Of a DNA stretch of 64,000 nucleotides, positions 25,899-34,993 are shown piece after piece. Under the pieces are notes generated by a model. The model was not told the origin of the DNA and made no database searches. It was given only the letters and a program-made list of their open reading frames with translations. The translations under genes and the position numbers were made by a program. Within the stretch, counting starts at the first letter, position 1; each line of letters begins with the position of its first letter. The stretch covers positions 46,048 to 110,047 of the forward strand of contig JAFRAU010000002.1 of NCBI GenBank assembly GCA_017405245.1, read 5' to 3'. Source of the DNA: Candidatus Saccharimonadota bacterium. GTDB lineage: Bacteria; Patescibacteriota; Saccharimonadia; Saccharimonadales; Saccharimonadaceae.

Positions 25899-28022
25899 TT
25901 AATTAGCACTTTTGGCTGTAAGTATCCACTTTTGTGCCTTAGTGCCGTTTGAAGACCATACTTGAACGTTTCCTCCATTCTTGGCTACACCACCAGAAAC
26001 GTCTAGGACGATGTCAGAAGAACAGGCCGAGGTAATGCGATAAGTATTGTCGCTATTTTTATTGAGGTACCATTGTTGTGCGCAAGTGGAATTTCCGGTC
26101 CATAGCTGAATATTAGTGCCAGACTTAGCGACTCCACCACTAACATCAAGTACGCGGTTAGTTTTAGTATTTTTGATGGTATAAGTATGGTTACTATTTG
26201 CCGTTATGGCAAACTCTTGTGCAGCCGTATCGTTCTTTGTCCAGATTTGGATGTTAGTACCATTTTTAGCTGCGGCGGTGCCATTACTAATGTCGACTAC
26301 GTAATTAGAATTGATAGCAGAATTAATCGTATAATTCCCCTCGGTTATAGTTTCGTATGCGGCTTTTAAGAGCCAGGTTTGAGCATCCGTACCATTAGCG
26401 GTATAGATTTGTAATTTTCTTCTGGAAGTACCAACAAGACCACCAGATACATCTATGGCCTTCTTCGTGCAAGAAGAAAGGAACCGATAACCGCTACCGC
26501 TTTTTTCAACTATCCACTTTTGGGCACAAGTACCGTTGTAGTCATAAAGCTGTAATGGTGTACCATTTTCTGTTTTGCCGCCCGACACATCCACGACACG
26601 ATTTGAAGTAGTGTTTTTAATAGTATATAAGCCATCAGTGCCTCTACTAGCATAGTAGATTTGACCTCTGTCTCGGTTAGTGTCATATATCTGCATTTTA
26701 GTACCATTACTCACTGAGCCTCCCTCAGCGTCCATGGTCTTACCACCAGTAGTATTCAGGATATAGGTGTTGTTTCCTGCTGGGGCAGCAGCAAGGTCTT
26801 TAACAACAATTTTTTGAGCTTTTGAAGAATTGCTATCGTATATTTGGGTACGAACTCCGGCGACACCGACCTTAGCATCGGGAATATCAAGTGCTTTATT
26901 TGAGCAAACGGATTTAATTGTATAGCTATCGCTTGTAGATGTTAAATACCATTTTTGAGCACAGCTTCCATTATAGTCATATAGCTGAATCTGGGTGCCA
27001 TTTTGTGTACTTCCGCCTGCTACGTCCACAACTAAGTTTGAGGCAGCGTGACGAATTATATAATAGTCGCCGGTTCTTTCTAGGCGGTACTCGGAAGCAG
27101 TACCGGATAAGGCTAATCTAGCTCCTCTTGCGTTAGATTCTGGTGTAATATATAGACCCCCTTGGCTCATTAAGGCAAAGTTATCATTTTCCTGTAAGTA
27201 TATACTTGAAACTGTAATATGTGTATCCCCAAACCATGATGTGAATAAGCGATAGAAGTTAATGTTGCCATAGGCTCCGCAGCTTACAACCGTACCTGGA
27301 TTAGCATTTAGGACTGCGGCATTTGGTTGATATGGAGTATATTGATACAGGGCTGAGGTAGCACGATTTTGAATATTTACAGTGGAACCGCCACAGGCAC
27401 TATTTGGATTATATTTGACGTAATTATTCCCAACGGGATAGTACTTTGAGCCGTGATCTAAGATATAACGAAAAAGCTCCGCGGCATTTCTCACCTGGTT
27501 TTTAAAGCCATAATAGGTAGAGTCGCAGGCGGCGGTATCTGGACAGCCATAGCCAGTAGCAGAACGATACTGTAAGTCTGAGTTTGGCCAGGTATCAGTC
27601 ACTAGGCCTTGCTCTTTTTCTAGTAATACGATAATAACTTTTGGATTAATGCGGTAATCTTGGGCGGCTTGCCATATGATGTGAGCCGCAGATTCACCGT
27701 TAAATCTTTCGTCCGCCATACAAACAAAATGGCCATTTTCGATGTGGTAATTGTGACTAGAATAGTACTGAGCCTTTGATATGTTTGTGTCGTTACACGA
27801 ATTTTTTGATTTTAGGAAACTCTGAATCTCAGCCTCGGACATGGAACTATAATGTCCCATTACGTAATCCGAAATGATGTTCCCTGCATCGAACCCGTTG
27901 TAAGCAGAGTGAACCGCTGATGATTGTTTCATATTCTTGAATATCAAAAAACCTAGAACTAAGGTCATGAAAAAGACAAATACTAGGAAAAGTTTATTCT
28001 GAAATGCTAACCCTCGCTTCAT
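25899..28022 (-). CDS. Membrane-anchored secreted hydrolase with ricin-type lectin repeats
   Basis: 707 residues. An N-terminal hydrophobic segment (about 10-28) acts as anchor or uncleaved signal. A Cys-containing domain (about 45-270) carries INPKVIIVLLEKEQGLV, whose Glu sits as in lysozyme/glucosaminidase-like glycan hydrolases. The rest (about 275-705) holds at least eight beta-trefoil repeats with Q-x-W-type ends (AQKWYL, AQKWIV, AQTWLL, AQQWYL, AQKWIL and others) and repeated VVDVSGG or VLDVSGG motifs, i.e. about three RICIN lectin domains. It should bind and perhaps cut surface polysaccharide, its own or the host's. The catalytic assignment is uncertain; the lectin repeats are clear. 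Its start is directly adjacent to the stop of the 194-residue gene. Confidence 0.8.
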   Translation of the reverse strand: MKRGLAFQNKLFLVFVFFMTLVLGFLIFKNMKQSSAVHSAYNGFDAGNIISDYVMGHYSSMSEAEIQSFLKSKNSCNDTNISKAQYYSSHNYHIENGHFVCMADERFNGESAAHIIWQAAQDYRINPKVIIVLLEKEQGLVTDTWPNSDLQYRSATGYGCPDTAACDSTYYGFKNQVRNAAELFRYILDHGSKYYPVGNNYVKYNPNSACGGSTVNIQNRATSALYQYTPYQPNAAVLNANPGTVVSCGAYGNINFYRLFTSWFGDTHITVSSIYLQENDNFALMSQGGLYITPESNARGARLALSGTASEYRLERTGDYYIIRHAASNLVVDVAGGSTQNGTQIQLYDYNGSCAQKWYLTSTSDSYTIKSVCSNKALDIPDAKVGVAGVRTQIYDSNSSKAQKIVVKDLAAAPAGNNTYILNTTGGKTMDAEGGSVSNGTKMQIYDTNRDRGQIYYASRGTDGLYTIKNTTSNRVVDVSGGKTENGTPLQLYDYNGTCAQKWIVEKSGSGYRFLSSCTKKAIDVSGGLVGTSRRKLQIYTANGTDAQTWLLKAAYETITEGNYTINSAINSNYVVDISNGTAAAKNGTNIQIWTKNDTAAQEFAITANSNHTYTIKNTKTNRVLDVSGGVAKSGTNIQLWTGNSTCAQQWYLNKNSDNTYRITSACSSDIVLDVSGGVAKNGGNVQVWSSNGTKAQKWILTAKSAN

Positions 28023-28607
28023 CTAAATATCCATTTCTCCGTTAATTGTTCCTTCTTTACCGGAAGCGGTCACTTTGGTAGTTATTTGCCAGTGTCCAGC
28101 CGCAACATTAGATGATGGAACTGAGTAGATACAGAAAGTAGCCGAAGGACCGGCCTCGGTTGTAACTGTTTGAGATAATTTCGCTCCGGAAGTATGAGTA
28201 AGCGTAAAATTACAAGAGCCGGAACTTCCTAGCATCTGGTCGAGCATAATGCGGACACTTACTGACGCGCCCTCGCTTCCAGCAAAGCTAACTACGCCGG
28301 TAATAGTTTCGAGGCTGTTGGGATTTTCACCCTCATATTGATTAACTGAACCTTTCTCGGCTTCTCGTTTTTCTTCTGCTTTCTTTTCAGCTTTGGCTTC
28401 TTCGTGCTTTTCATCTATTTGTTCTTCGCTATTTGTGGATTGTTCATTGCTAGACGTTTTTTCCGTATTAAAGATACGGTCGCGATTTAAAAAGATTATA
28501 GCTCCCGCACCGACGACAACTAGAAGAACCAGACAAATAACAATCGCTGCCACGCGATGACTATTCTGTCTGCTTTTTGGTTTTCGCTTAGTAATCGTCT
28601 GGACCAT
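28023..28607 (-). CDS. Bitopic envelope protein, unknown function
   Basis: 194 residues. A basic N-terminus, one transmembrane helix (about 22-41), a Glu/Lys-rich spacer (about 50-95) and a small all-beta-like Ser/Thr/Gly-rich outer domain with two cysteines (SCNF and FCIY). The outer domain reads like an immunoglobulin-like fold, but no family is certain. It immediately precedes the ricin-lectin hydrolase (stop and start adjoining), so the two are probably co-expressed and might interact at the surface. A minus-strand CATAAT lies five nt from the ATG. Confidence 0.65.
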   Translation of the reverse strand: MVQTITKRKPKSRQNSHRVAAIVICLVLLVVVGAGAIIFLNRDRIFNTEKTSSNEQSTNSEEQIDEKHEEAKAEKKAEEKREAEKGSVNQYEGENPNSLETITGVVSFAGSEGASVSVRIMLDQMLGSSGSCNFTLTHTSGAKLSQTVTTEAGPSATFCIYSVPSSNVAAGHWQITTKVTASGKEGTINGEMDI

Positions 28608-28687
28608 ACGAGATTATGGTATCACAATAACGCTGTTTTTTCAAGATGTATACGCTTTTTTAAGAAAAATTCAAGGGTGCTTTTAAG

Positions 28688-29716
28688 CTATTTAAATAAA
28701 CCTAGGTGTTTTTTCCCGTCATAGACCATAGTTGGAATCCCTTTTGGTTTAATGCTATTATTTACTATTTGGATGTTCTTTTCTAGCTTGTTTGTAATAT
28801 CTTCACTGAATAGAATACTATGTATTTCTTTCAGCTCTTGACTACTAACACCCCATTCCGTCATCCACTCGTCGATTAGTGATTTAGCTTGATCTTCACT
28901 GAGTTCATTATTGAAAAGCGCTTGGTAAATGGTGCCGTTTTTGTCAAATTCCGTAAAAATCCGGTTAATAAGTTTTTCTGAGTAATCATCTTTTTTTGTA
29001 ACTTGATTGACAGCAAGAGCGTATCTTGAAATTAGTTCAGAATTTTTAAATCGTAATTCACCATTGGTATTTTTGATTGGATAGAAGACGACTAAGAGAC
29101 GGTGGTTATTCAAAAATTCTTGATCCTTCTTAATGTTTTTGTAGGATTGCAAACAAACCGAGCAGCCAGGGTCGATTATAGAGAGGGCTACGTTGTCACT
29201 TTCCTCGTTTCCAGAAACAAATGAGGCTACGAGGTCATATTCTGCCGCATTCCACCTTTTTAGTCGATCTGGAATATTAGCGAAGATTTCACCCCATTCG
29301 GAAAACCAGTTTAAATTATCTTCATTTATACCACAAGAATCAGCTCCTAGCGCGCAATTACTAGGTTGAGAAACGTTACAAGTACCAAAAACCCAGAGAG
29401 ATAGCCCCGCCTTTGCTCCTTCTATTAGAGACCAGGCTGTTAAGACAACTAGCAAGACGCTAGCAATTTCAATAGTAATACTCAGAGGTTTCACTAATTT
29501 TGGTTTTTTTATGATAATTTTTTTGAGCAATAATGTTTTGACGTCATCAGAGAAGTTGGTATCGCATTTTTGCAGACGAACTTTTTTGCCAAAACAATGA
29601 AATGATTTTTTAAGGACTTTTAAATATCTTCGACCAAAATCACGTTTAAAAATGGAAATAAAGGCAACAAAAACGCCAATTAATAATAAGACTATAAAAG
29701 CTGCAATACAGACCAT
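28688..29716 (-). CDS. Membrane-anchored thioredoxin-fold protein (DsbA-like)
   Basis: 342 residues. Two transmembrane helices (about 3-22 and 78-100) flank a basic cytoplasmic segment. The outer domain has a Cys-x2-Cys motif in SIIDPGCSVCLQSYKNI and a late cis-Pro motif GIPTMVYDG, the two hallmarks of the thioredoxin fold. A helical insertion between them is as in DsbA. Two further external cysteines (GTCN and NCALGADSC) could be redox partners. It probably forms or exchanges disulfides in secreted proteins; many envelope proteins here are Cys-containing. The promoter TATAAT (29723-29728, minus) is six nt from the ATG. Confidence 0.7.
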   Translation of the reverse strand: MVCIAAFIVLLLIGVFVAFISIFKRDFGRRYLKVLKKSFHCFGKKVRLQKCDTNFSDDVKTLLLKKIIIKKPKLVKPLSITIEIASVLLVVLTAWSLIEGAKAGLSLWVFGTCNVSQPSNCALGADSCGINEDNLNWFSEWGEIFANIPDRLKRWNAAEYDLVASFVSGNEESDNVALSIIDPGCSVCLQSYKNIKKDQEFLNNHRLLVVFYPIKNTNGELRFKNSELISRYALAVNQVTKKDDYSEKLINRIFTEFDKNGTIYQALFNNELSEDQAKSLIDEWMTEWGVSSQELKEIHSILFSEDITNKLEKNIQIVNNSIKPKGIPTMVYDGKKHLGLFK

Positions 29717-29730
29717 ATATATATTATATA

Positions 29731-30903
29731 CTAAATTTTTTCGAGGATTGAAATTACTTTATTAATATCAGAAGCAGTAGTATGGTAGCCAAGTGAGAAG
29801 CGGACAAGTGGGGGGTAGTGCTTTACATGATCTAGATAATAATGCACACAAAAGTAGCCTGTACGCGCCATAATTCCTTCGCTGGCTAATGCTGCACCTA
29901 AAATGTGGCTGTCGTATCCAAGCTCCTTTTTGTCGACATAGAATGACATTGTCGATGCTGGCTGTTTGTTAACTAGATGTAGTTTTTGACTTCGATTTAA
30001 AAATTCCCAGAGCTTCACTTCGTTTTCTTCTAGGTTCTTACGGTCTTCTTTCGACCGGTTATTTAACCAATCAATCGCTGCGCTAAGACCAATAATTTCT
30101 GCCCAAGCTTGCAAGCCGGCCTCAAATTGAGTATATAGATGTTCTTTATTGTCCTTGGACAAAACATACTCCTCCTTGTTAACGTCATCAACCATACCGC
30201 CACCAATAAAGGAAGTGTCAATAAGTTTAGCGAAATCTTTCTTGATGACAATGCCACCAAGTGATGGTGCATACATTTTGTGTGCAGAGAAACAAATTGC
30301 ATCGGGCTCGACTCCATACAATATATCCGCATTGTGCGCCATTGCCTGTGCAGCATCAATAATAATAAATCCGCCAGTTTTATGTACCTTTTTTACTACT
30401 TCTTTAATATTTAATAAAAGTCTCCCGTCAATGTTAGATGCACAATTTACAACGACAAGTGAATTATCAGGAATATCATTAGGATTAATTGAGCCGTCAT
30501 CATTCCTAGTGATAACTTTTCTTGGGAGTTTATTCTTGGCTGCGCAGGATATAGTAGCGAGAAAGGGGGAGTTGTGTTCTATGTCGGAAGTGACAATATG
30601 TTTGATGCCTGCTTTTTTCACGTTTAGCTGTGAGAGGATGAGATTGATGCCATACGTCGTGTTTAACGTAAAAGAAACAAAGTAGTGCCTGGGACTTTTT
30701 TTGAGATACTTTAAAACTTTTAGACGGGTATCCTCTACTTTCTCGTCGGTAGTAATACCCCAATCAAATTTAACGCGCTCGCCACAAGAATTATATTCTT
30801 TGTAGTATTCTTCCATCGCATTTATTACTGATTGAGGGCGGAGTGATTGACAAGCCGCGTCCAAGTAGATTGCTCCTTTTTTTAAGTAGTTGAAATCACT
30901 CAT
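29731..30903 (-). CDS. Class V aminotransferase / cysteine desulfurase-like protein
   Basis: 390 residues, PLP fold type I. The PLP lysine is in FSAHKMYAPSLGG, the Asp that pairs with the pyridine nitrogen is in IIIDAAQAMAH, and the N-terminal LDAACQSLRPQ matches SufS/CsdA-like proteins. A Cys in RTGYFCVH aligns with the catalytic Cys loop of SufS. Cysteine desulfurase activity is therefore plausible, but sugar or other PLP enzymes share the fold. It lies in an operon with two lipid-linked GT2 genes and no SUF scaffold genes are nearby. Confidence 0.75.
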   Translation of the reverse strand: MSDFNYLKKGAIYLDAACQSLRPQSVINAMEEYYKEYNSCGERVKFDWGITTDEKVEDTRLKVLKYLKKSPRHYFVSFTLNTTYGINLILSQLNVKKAGIKHIVTSDIEHNSPFLATISCAAKNKLPRKVITRNDDGSINPNDIPDNSLVVVNCASNIDGRLLLNIKEVVKKVHKTGGFIIIDAAQAMAHNADILYGVEPDAICFSAHKMYAPSLGGIVIKKDFAKLIDTSFIGGGMVDDVNKEEYVLSKDNKEHLYTQFEAGLQAWAEIIGLSAAIDWLNNRSKEDRKNLEENEVKLWEFLNRSQKLHLVNKQPASTMSFYVDKKELGYDSHILGAALASEGIMARTGYFCVHYYLDHVKHYPPLVRFSLGYHTTASDINKVISILEKI

Positions 30904-30911
30904 ATTCCTCC

Positions 30912-31844
30912 TTATAAATTCTTTTTTAGAAGTGCTACCGTTATAAGTTTGTGTTCAAATTCGCGTGCATCCTTTGTTAGAGACAATTTTGAAAAGAAGC
31001 CAATAAAGTAAAAGATGACAGCGGTTAGTAAAATAAAAATTGAGACGATTAAAGTTGGGAAACGCGGTACCATGCGAGTATTCAAAAATTCTACGAATAC
31101 CGGAATAAAGAAGAGTAGGCCGATGGCTGCTAAGATAGTGGCAAGAGTACCAAAAAACAATAGGGGCTTATATATAACGAGCAAATACAAAATGGTACCG
31201 AGGACCTTAATGCCGTCAGAGAAAGTACTCAGTTTGCTTTCACTACCCTCAGGCCGATCTTGATATGTCACAGTAATATTCTCTGTACGCATCCTGCGAA
31301 AAGCGGCATGAATAGACATTTCCGTCTCTATTTCAAAACCGCGAGATAAAACTGGGAAAGTCTTTACAAACTCATAGCTCATTGCTCGATATCCAGTCAT
31401 TATATCTGAAATGTTTGCTTTAAAGATTTTATTAATGAGTCCTCGCACTAAGTTGTTGCCGAAATTATGAAATGGGCGTTTGTTTTCTTGATAATAAGCG
31501 CCCGAAAGTCGATCTCCTACCACCATTTCAGCACGATTATTTTCAATAATGTCAATCATGGCTGGCGCATCGGCCGCAGAATATGTAGCATCGCCGTCTA
31601 CTAAGATGTATGTCTCAGCATTAATTTCTCTAAACATCCTCCGAATGACATTTCCCTTTCCTTGTGAATATTCGTGTCTTAAAATAGCGCCTGCTGACTT
31701 TGCGACTTTTGCTGTTTGATCCGTGGAATTATTGTCATAAACATAAATCTTAGCCTCTGGAATATGTTTTTTGAAGTCGACGATAACATCTTTAATGGTT
31801 TTTTCTTCGTTGTAGCATGGGATTAGAATTGCAACTTTGTCCAT
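30912..31844 (-). CDS. Polyprenyl-phosphate glycosyltransferase-like GT2
   Basis: 310 residues. The N-terminal GT-A domain has AILIPCYNEEKTI, YDNNSTDQT and the metal site LVDGDATYSA. Two C-terminal transmembrane helices (about 230-250 and 264-287) follow, as in DPM1/GtrB/ArnC-type enzymes that load a sugar onto polyprenyl phosphate. Second GT of this type in the operon, with a GtrA-type partner at 5.6 kb. The sugar is unknown. Confidence 0.88.
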   Translation of the reverse strand: MDKVAILIPCYNEEKTIKDVIVDFKKHIPEAKIYVYDNNSTDQTAKVAKSAGAILRHEYSQGKGNVIRRMFREINAETYILVDGDATYSAADAPAMIDIIENNRAEMVVGDRLSGAYYQENKRPFHNFGNNLVRGLINKIFKANISDIMTGYRAMSYEFVKTFPVLSRGFEIETEMSIHAAFRRMRTENITVTYQDRPEGSESKLSTFSDGIKVLGTILYLLVIYKPLLFFGTLATILAAIGLLFFIPVFVEFLNTRMVPRFPTLIVSIFILLTAVIFYFIGFFSKLSLTKDAREFEHKLITVALLKKNL

Positions 31845-31853
31845 GAGATATCC

Positions 31854-32816
31854 TTAAAGATTTTTAGATTTTCCCTTATCAATGATATAAAGTGGGCGTC
31901 CCTGAGTTTCCGCATGGATGTGTGAAATATACAGTGCTGAAATTGCTTGTGAGATAAGAACTAGCCCTATGAGGAAAGTAATAAAAATTGCCATCTGGAC
32001 GGCGCCGTTCCAGTATAGTCCTAGTGGGTCTCCCAGAATATACTGTTGAATTATGACGAAAACTCCTAATAAGAAAGACAGAATCGTGATAATGACGCCG
32101 ATATAGCCAAAGATAATGAGTGGAGTAGTAGACATAGAAATGAAGCTGTCGATAGCTAAATGAAAAAGTTTAGATAAATTATATGATGGTTTCCCAGCAA
32201 TGCGGGCGCCATAAGTATATTCTATATGTTCTTGTCTAAAACCGAGCCAGTCAATCAGACCTCGCGTAATACGGTTGTGTTCTGAAAGCTTATTGAACTC
32301 ATCAACAACGACGCGATCAATTAGGCGATAGTCTGTGCTACCTGGAACAGTGTAGCGATTCCCCATCCTTCTGAGCATCCAATAAAATAATTTGCTACCC
32401 ATTTTTTGAACAAGACCGTGTTTCGTGAAGTGATCTCGAACACCCGTAACGATTTGTGCACCAGCTTCCCATTTGCTGATAAATTTCGGGATTAAAGATG
32501 GTGGTTGTTGTCCGTCAGCATCGATGGTGAGAACAGCTTTGCCATTAGCATATTTGAGGCCCGCAGAAAGTGCCGGTTCCTTACCAAAGTTACGTGAGAG
32601 TGAAATAAGTTTAAATCTTTTTGATTTTTCTGTATACCTCATTAAAATTTCTGCCGATTTGTCTGTTGAGCCGTCGTTGACGAAAATAATTTCAAACTTG
32701 TAGTTCTTGATTTTATCCAATTCTGGAAGAAGCTGCTTATCTAAAAACTCTGGTAGGACTTCCATTTCGTTATGAATTGGGATGACGACAGAGATAGTAG
32801 GGTCTAAAATACGCAT
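31854..32816 (-). CDS. Polyprenyl-phosphate glycosyltransferase (GtrB/ArnC type)
   Basis: 320 residues. SVVIPIHNEMEVL, FVNDGSTDKS, LSRNFGKEPALSAGL and TIDADGQQPP are the characteristic motifs of GtrB/DPM1-like GT2. Two C-terminal helices (about 228-250 and 264-285) anchor it. It transfers a hexose from a UDP-sugar to undecaprenyl phosphate, giving a donor used outside the membrane by GT-C enzymes (candidates at 18.3 and 20.0 kb). The start lies right after the stop of the LexA-like gene. Confidence 0.9.
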   Translation of the reverse strand: MRILDPTISVVIPIHNEMEVLPEFLDKQLLPELDKIKNYKFEIIFVNDGSTDKSAEILMRYTEKSKRFKLISLSRNFGKEPALSAGLKYANGKAVLTIDADGQQPPSLIPKFISKWEAGAQIVTGVRDHFTKHGLVQKMGSKLFYWMLRRMGNRYTVPGSTDYRLIDRVVVDEFNKLSEHNRITRGLIDWLGFRQEHIEYTYGARIAGKPSYNLSKLFHLAIDSFISMSTTPLIIFGYIGVIITILSFLLGVFVIIQQYILGDPLGLYWNGAVQMAIFITFLIGLVLISQAISALYISHIHAETQGRPLYIIDKGKSKNL

Positions 32817-32817
32817 T

Positions 32818-33150
32818 TTAACTCTCCGTTAAATCTATGCCTAATATTTTAGCAGATTTTCTAAGAATTTCAATGTCCTCTTGGGAAGCAGTAGCCATTT
32901 TTTCCCTAAATAAAGCAGTAGTCTCCGGATAAGTAAAATCGATTACTTCCAACGAACGGGCAGCTCCGGGAGCTTTGCGTAAAGCGCCCAGACGAACAAG
33001 ATTGTCGACGTGCTCCGCCACGGCCGAAACAGAAGACAGACCTAATCCTGCACAAATGTCACGATAAGAAGGTGAAAAACCATGTTCATCAATAAAGTTA
33101 GCAATATAATCATAAACTAAGGTCTGCTTTTTTGTCAACTTAATAGACAT
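32818..33150 (-). CDS. LexA-type DNA-binding protein lacking the autoprotease domain
   Basis: 110 residues. Residues 1-70 match the winged-helix DNA-binding domain of LexA: TKKQTLVYDYIANFIDEHG, a PSYRDICAGLGLSS recognition region, then SAVAEHVDNLVRLGAL. The usual Ala-Gly cleavage site and Ser/Lys protease (family S24) are absent, and only a ~40-residue tail follows. It therefore cannot self-cleave as in the SOS response. It heads the five-gene operon running to 28.7 kb and is divergent from the LCP gene. The promoter TGTTATAAT is six nt from the ATG. Autoregulation is plausible, but no clear LexA box is seen by eye. Confidence 0.85.
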   Translation of the reverse strand: MSIKLTKKQTLVYDYIANFIDEHGFSPSYRDICAGLGLSSVSAVAEHVDNLVRLGALRKAPGAARSLEVIDFTYPETTALFREKMATASQEDIEILRKSAKILGIDLTES

Positions 33151-33156
33151 ATATAT

Positions 33157-33210
33157 ATTATAACACTTTTGGGAGAATTATTTTGTGTTTGTTTGTGCTT
33201 ATGATATAAT
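33157..33210. promoter_or_regulatory. Divergent leaderless promoters (LexA-like / LCP)
   Basis: The minus box (33157-33162) lies six nt from the LexA-like ATG. The plus box TGATATAAT (33202-33210) lies nine nt from the LCP GTG at 33220. The 42 bp between the boxes are the only room for a shared operator. Confidence 0.55.
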
Positions 33211-33219
33211 GAATTAATA

Positions 33220-34938
33220 GTGACTGGAAAAACTGCGAGAACGATTGACGGGATGAGAGTACGCAATGGGGAAAACACGAGGCGTGCTGTCGGTTTTGAT
33301 GCAGCACCAAAAAGAGTAGTTCGTCAGGTACGAGAATCTCTTAGTAGTACTCGTCGTGATACTTTATCAGAAATTAGAACCGCAAGGAGCTCAGAAATAG
33401 TATCTAGCGAAGAAATGTCTGATAGAGAAGTTAAAGATTATGGTTTAAAAAGGAGTAGTATGGACAAGCAAAAAGCCCGATTAGCAGCAAATGAGGACTT
33501 TATAAAGCCCGTCTCTACCTTAGATTTTGATCTATCCTCCAAGGAGCTACGGCCTGATTACAGTCTGAAAAAGAGATCCGCAAAAAAATCAAAACAGGCG
33601 AAAAATCAGGGTAAAAAGAAGCGGCATATTGTAAGAAATGTCCTAATTGCACTCTTCATCATAGTAGCGCTTGGCGCGGGTGCTTTTGCGCTTTGGGGTA
33701 ATTCTATACTCTCAAAACTGACTGGCGGACGATCTGGCTTATTTGAGCTTATTGGTGCGATTTCAAGCAATGTTAAACTTAAAACTGATGCGAATGGTCG
33801 AACTAATGTCTTAATATTTGGGACTTCCGGTTACGATATGGAGGGCTCTGAGGGCGATGGAGCGCATGATGGTGCTATGCTGACTGATTCAATCATGGTT
33901 TTGTCACTAGATCAAGAAACCAAAGATGTAGCGATGATAAGTTTACCAAGAGACTTATATGTTGGAAAAACTTGTACGTCAACAGGTAAAGTGAACGAGG
34001 TTTTCTGGTGCGCCAATATGGATGGTACGGATGAAGAGGCTGGCGCGTCGGCATTAATGAATACTATTAAAGACATTTTAGGCGTAGATGTACAGTACTG
34101 GGTGCATCTTGATTGGGCCGCTTTAATACATGTGGTAGATGGTATTGGTGGCATAACAGTTACACTAGATGAAGACGTCGCCGATAGTTGGACTGGTACA
34201 TTTATAAAAGCTGGCGAGCCGACTACTCTGACCGGCGAACAGGCACTTGGCCTTGCTCGTGCACGACATGGAACGGAAATGGGCGATTTTAGCCGTGGTA
34301 ATAGTCAGCAAAAAATACTTGTCGGTATTCAAAATAAAGTCGTCAATAGTGGTCTGGATTTCGGTCAGGCCTTGGGCTTAGTTGAAGCCGTTGGTGATAA
34401 TGTAAGGATGAGTTTTTCGGTTGACGAGATAAAGTCAGTACTAGCGCTCGCAAAGGATTTATCACTAGAAAGTATGCGACAGGTTCCACTAGTCGACTAT
34501 GATAATGGCATATATTATGTTACCACTGATGAAATGAATGGGATATCTTATGTGGTACCGGCTGGTGGAATTAATAACTATAATAAAATCCAGCAATACG
34601 TTAAAAAGATGTTCTCGTCTAACCCGGCAGTCCGCGAAGACGCAGTAATAATGGCACTTAATGGTTCCGGCATTGTTGGCTCTGCAAGCAATGAGAAGGC
34701 GGCACTTGCAGAGGAAGGTTACTCCGTATCAATTGTAGATGACGCACCAGACGGTGATTATAATGAAAGCTATTACGTGTACCATATCAGTGGTAAAGCT
34801 CCTGGTACAGCTGAGGCATTAGCTGATAGATATGAAACTATTGTTAGAAACAAAGATGAGCTACCAGCTGGCATTAATACAACAGACGTTGATATAGTGA
34901 TAATTATCGGAAAGCCTGGCGAGAAAGCATCCAACTAG
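33220..34938 (+). CDS. LytR-CpsA-Psr (LCP) family cell-wall glycan ligase
   Basis: 572 residues from a GTG start. A long basic cytoplasmic N-terminus (1-138), a transmembrane helix (about 140-160), then the LCP domain with DSIMVLSLDQ, SLPRDLYV and a late ARARHGTEMGDFSRGNSQQ. The Asp/Arg residues of these motifs bind the polyprenyl pyrophosphate. A C-terminal LytR_C domain (about 470-565) has VIMALNGSGIVGSA. LCP enzymes transfer glycans from undecaprenyl pyrophosphate to peptidoglycan, fitting the adjacent glycan locus. The GTG start has no SD; the -10 is nine nt upstream. Confidence 0.92.
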   Translation: MTGKTARTIDGMRVRNGENTRRAVGFDAAPKRVVRQVRESLSSTRRDTLSEIRTARSSEIVSSEEMSDREVKDYGLKRSSMDKQKARLAANEDFIKPVSTLDFDLSSKELRPDYSLKKRSAKKSKQAKNQGKKKRHIVRNVLIALFIIVALGAGAFALWGNSILSKLTGGRSGLFELIGAISSNVKLKTDANGRTNVLIFGTSGYDMEGSEGDGAHDGAMLTDSIMVLSLDQETKDVAMISLPRDLYVGKTCTSTGKVNEVFWCANMDGTDEEAGASALMNTIKDILGVDVQYWVHLDWAALIHVVDGIGGITVTLDEDVADSWTGTFIKAGEPTTLTGEQALGLARARHGTEMGDFSRGNSQQKILVGIQNKVVNSGLDFGQALGLVEAVGDNVRMSFSVDEIKSVLALAKDLSLESMRQVPLVDYDNGIYYVTTDEMNGISYVVPAGGINNYNKIQQYVKKMFSSNPAVREDAVIMALNGSGIVGSASNEKAALAEEGYSVSIVDDAPDGDYNESYYVYHISGKAPGTAEALADRYETIVRNKDELPAGINTTDVDIVIIIGKPGEKASN

Positions 34939-34993
34939 GGTTTCGGGAATAGTTAGCTTGGTTTTATATGGGACTACAAGGAAAGAATGTAGG

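Noticed and set aside
25899..27200. Tandem DNA repeats or CRISPR-like array
   Set aside because: The repeats are diverged protein-level ricin trefoil units in one open frame, with no constant spacers.
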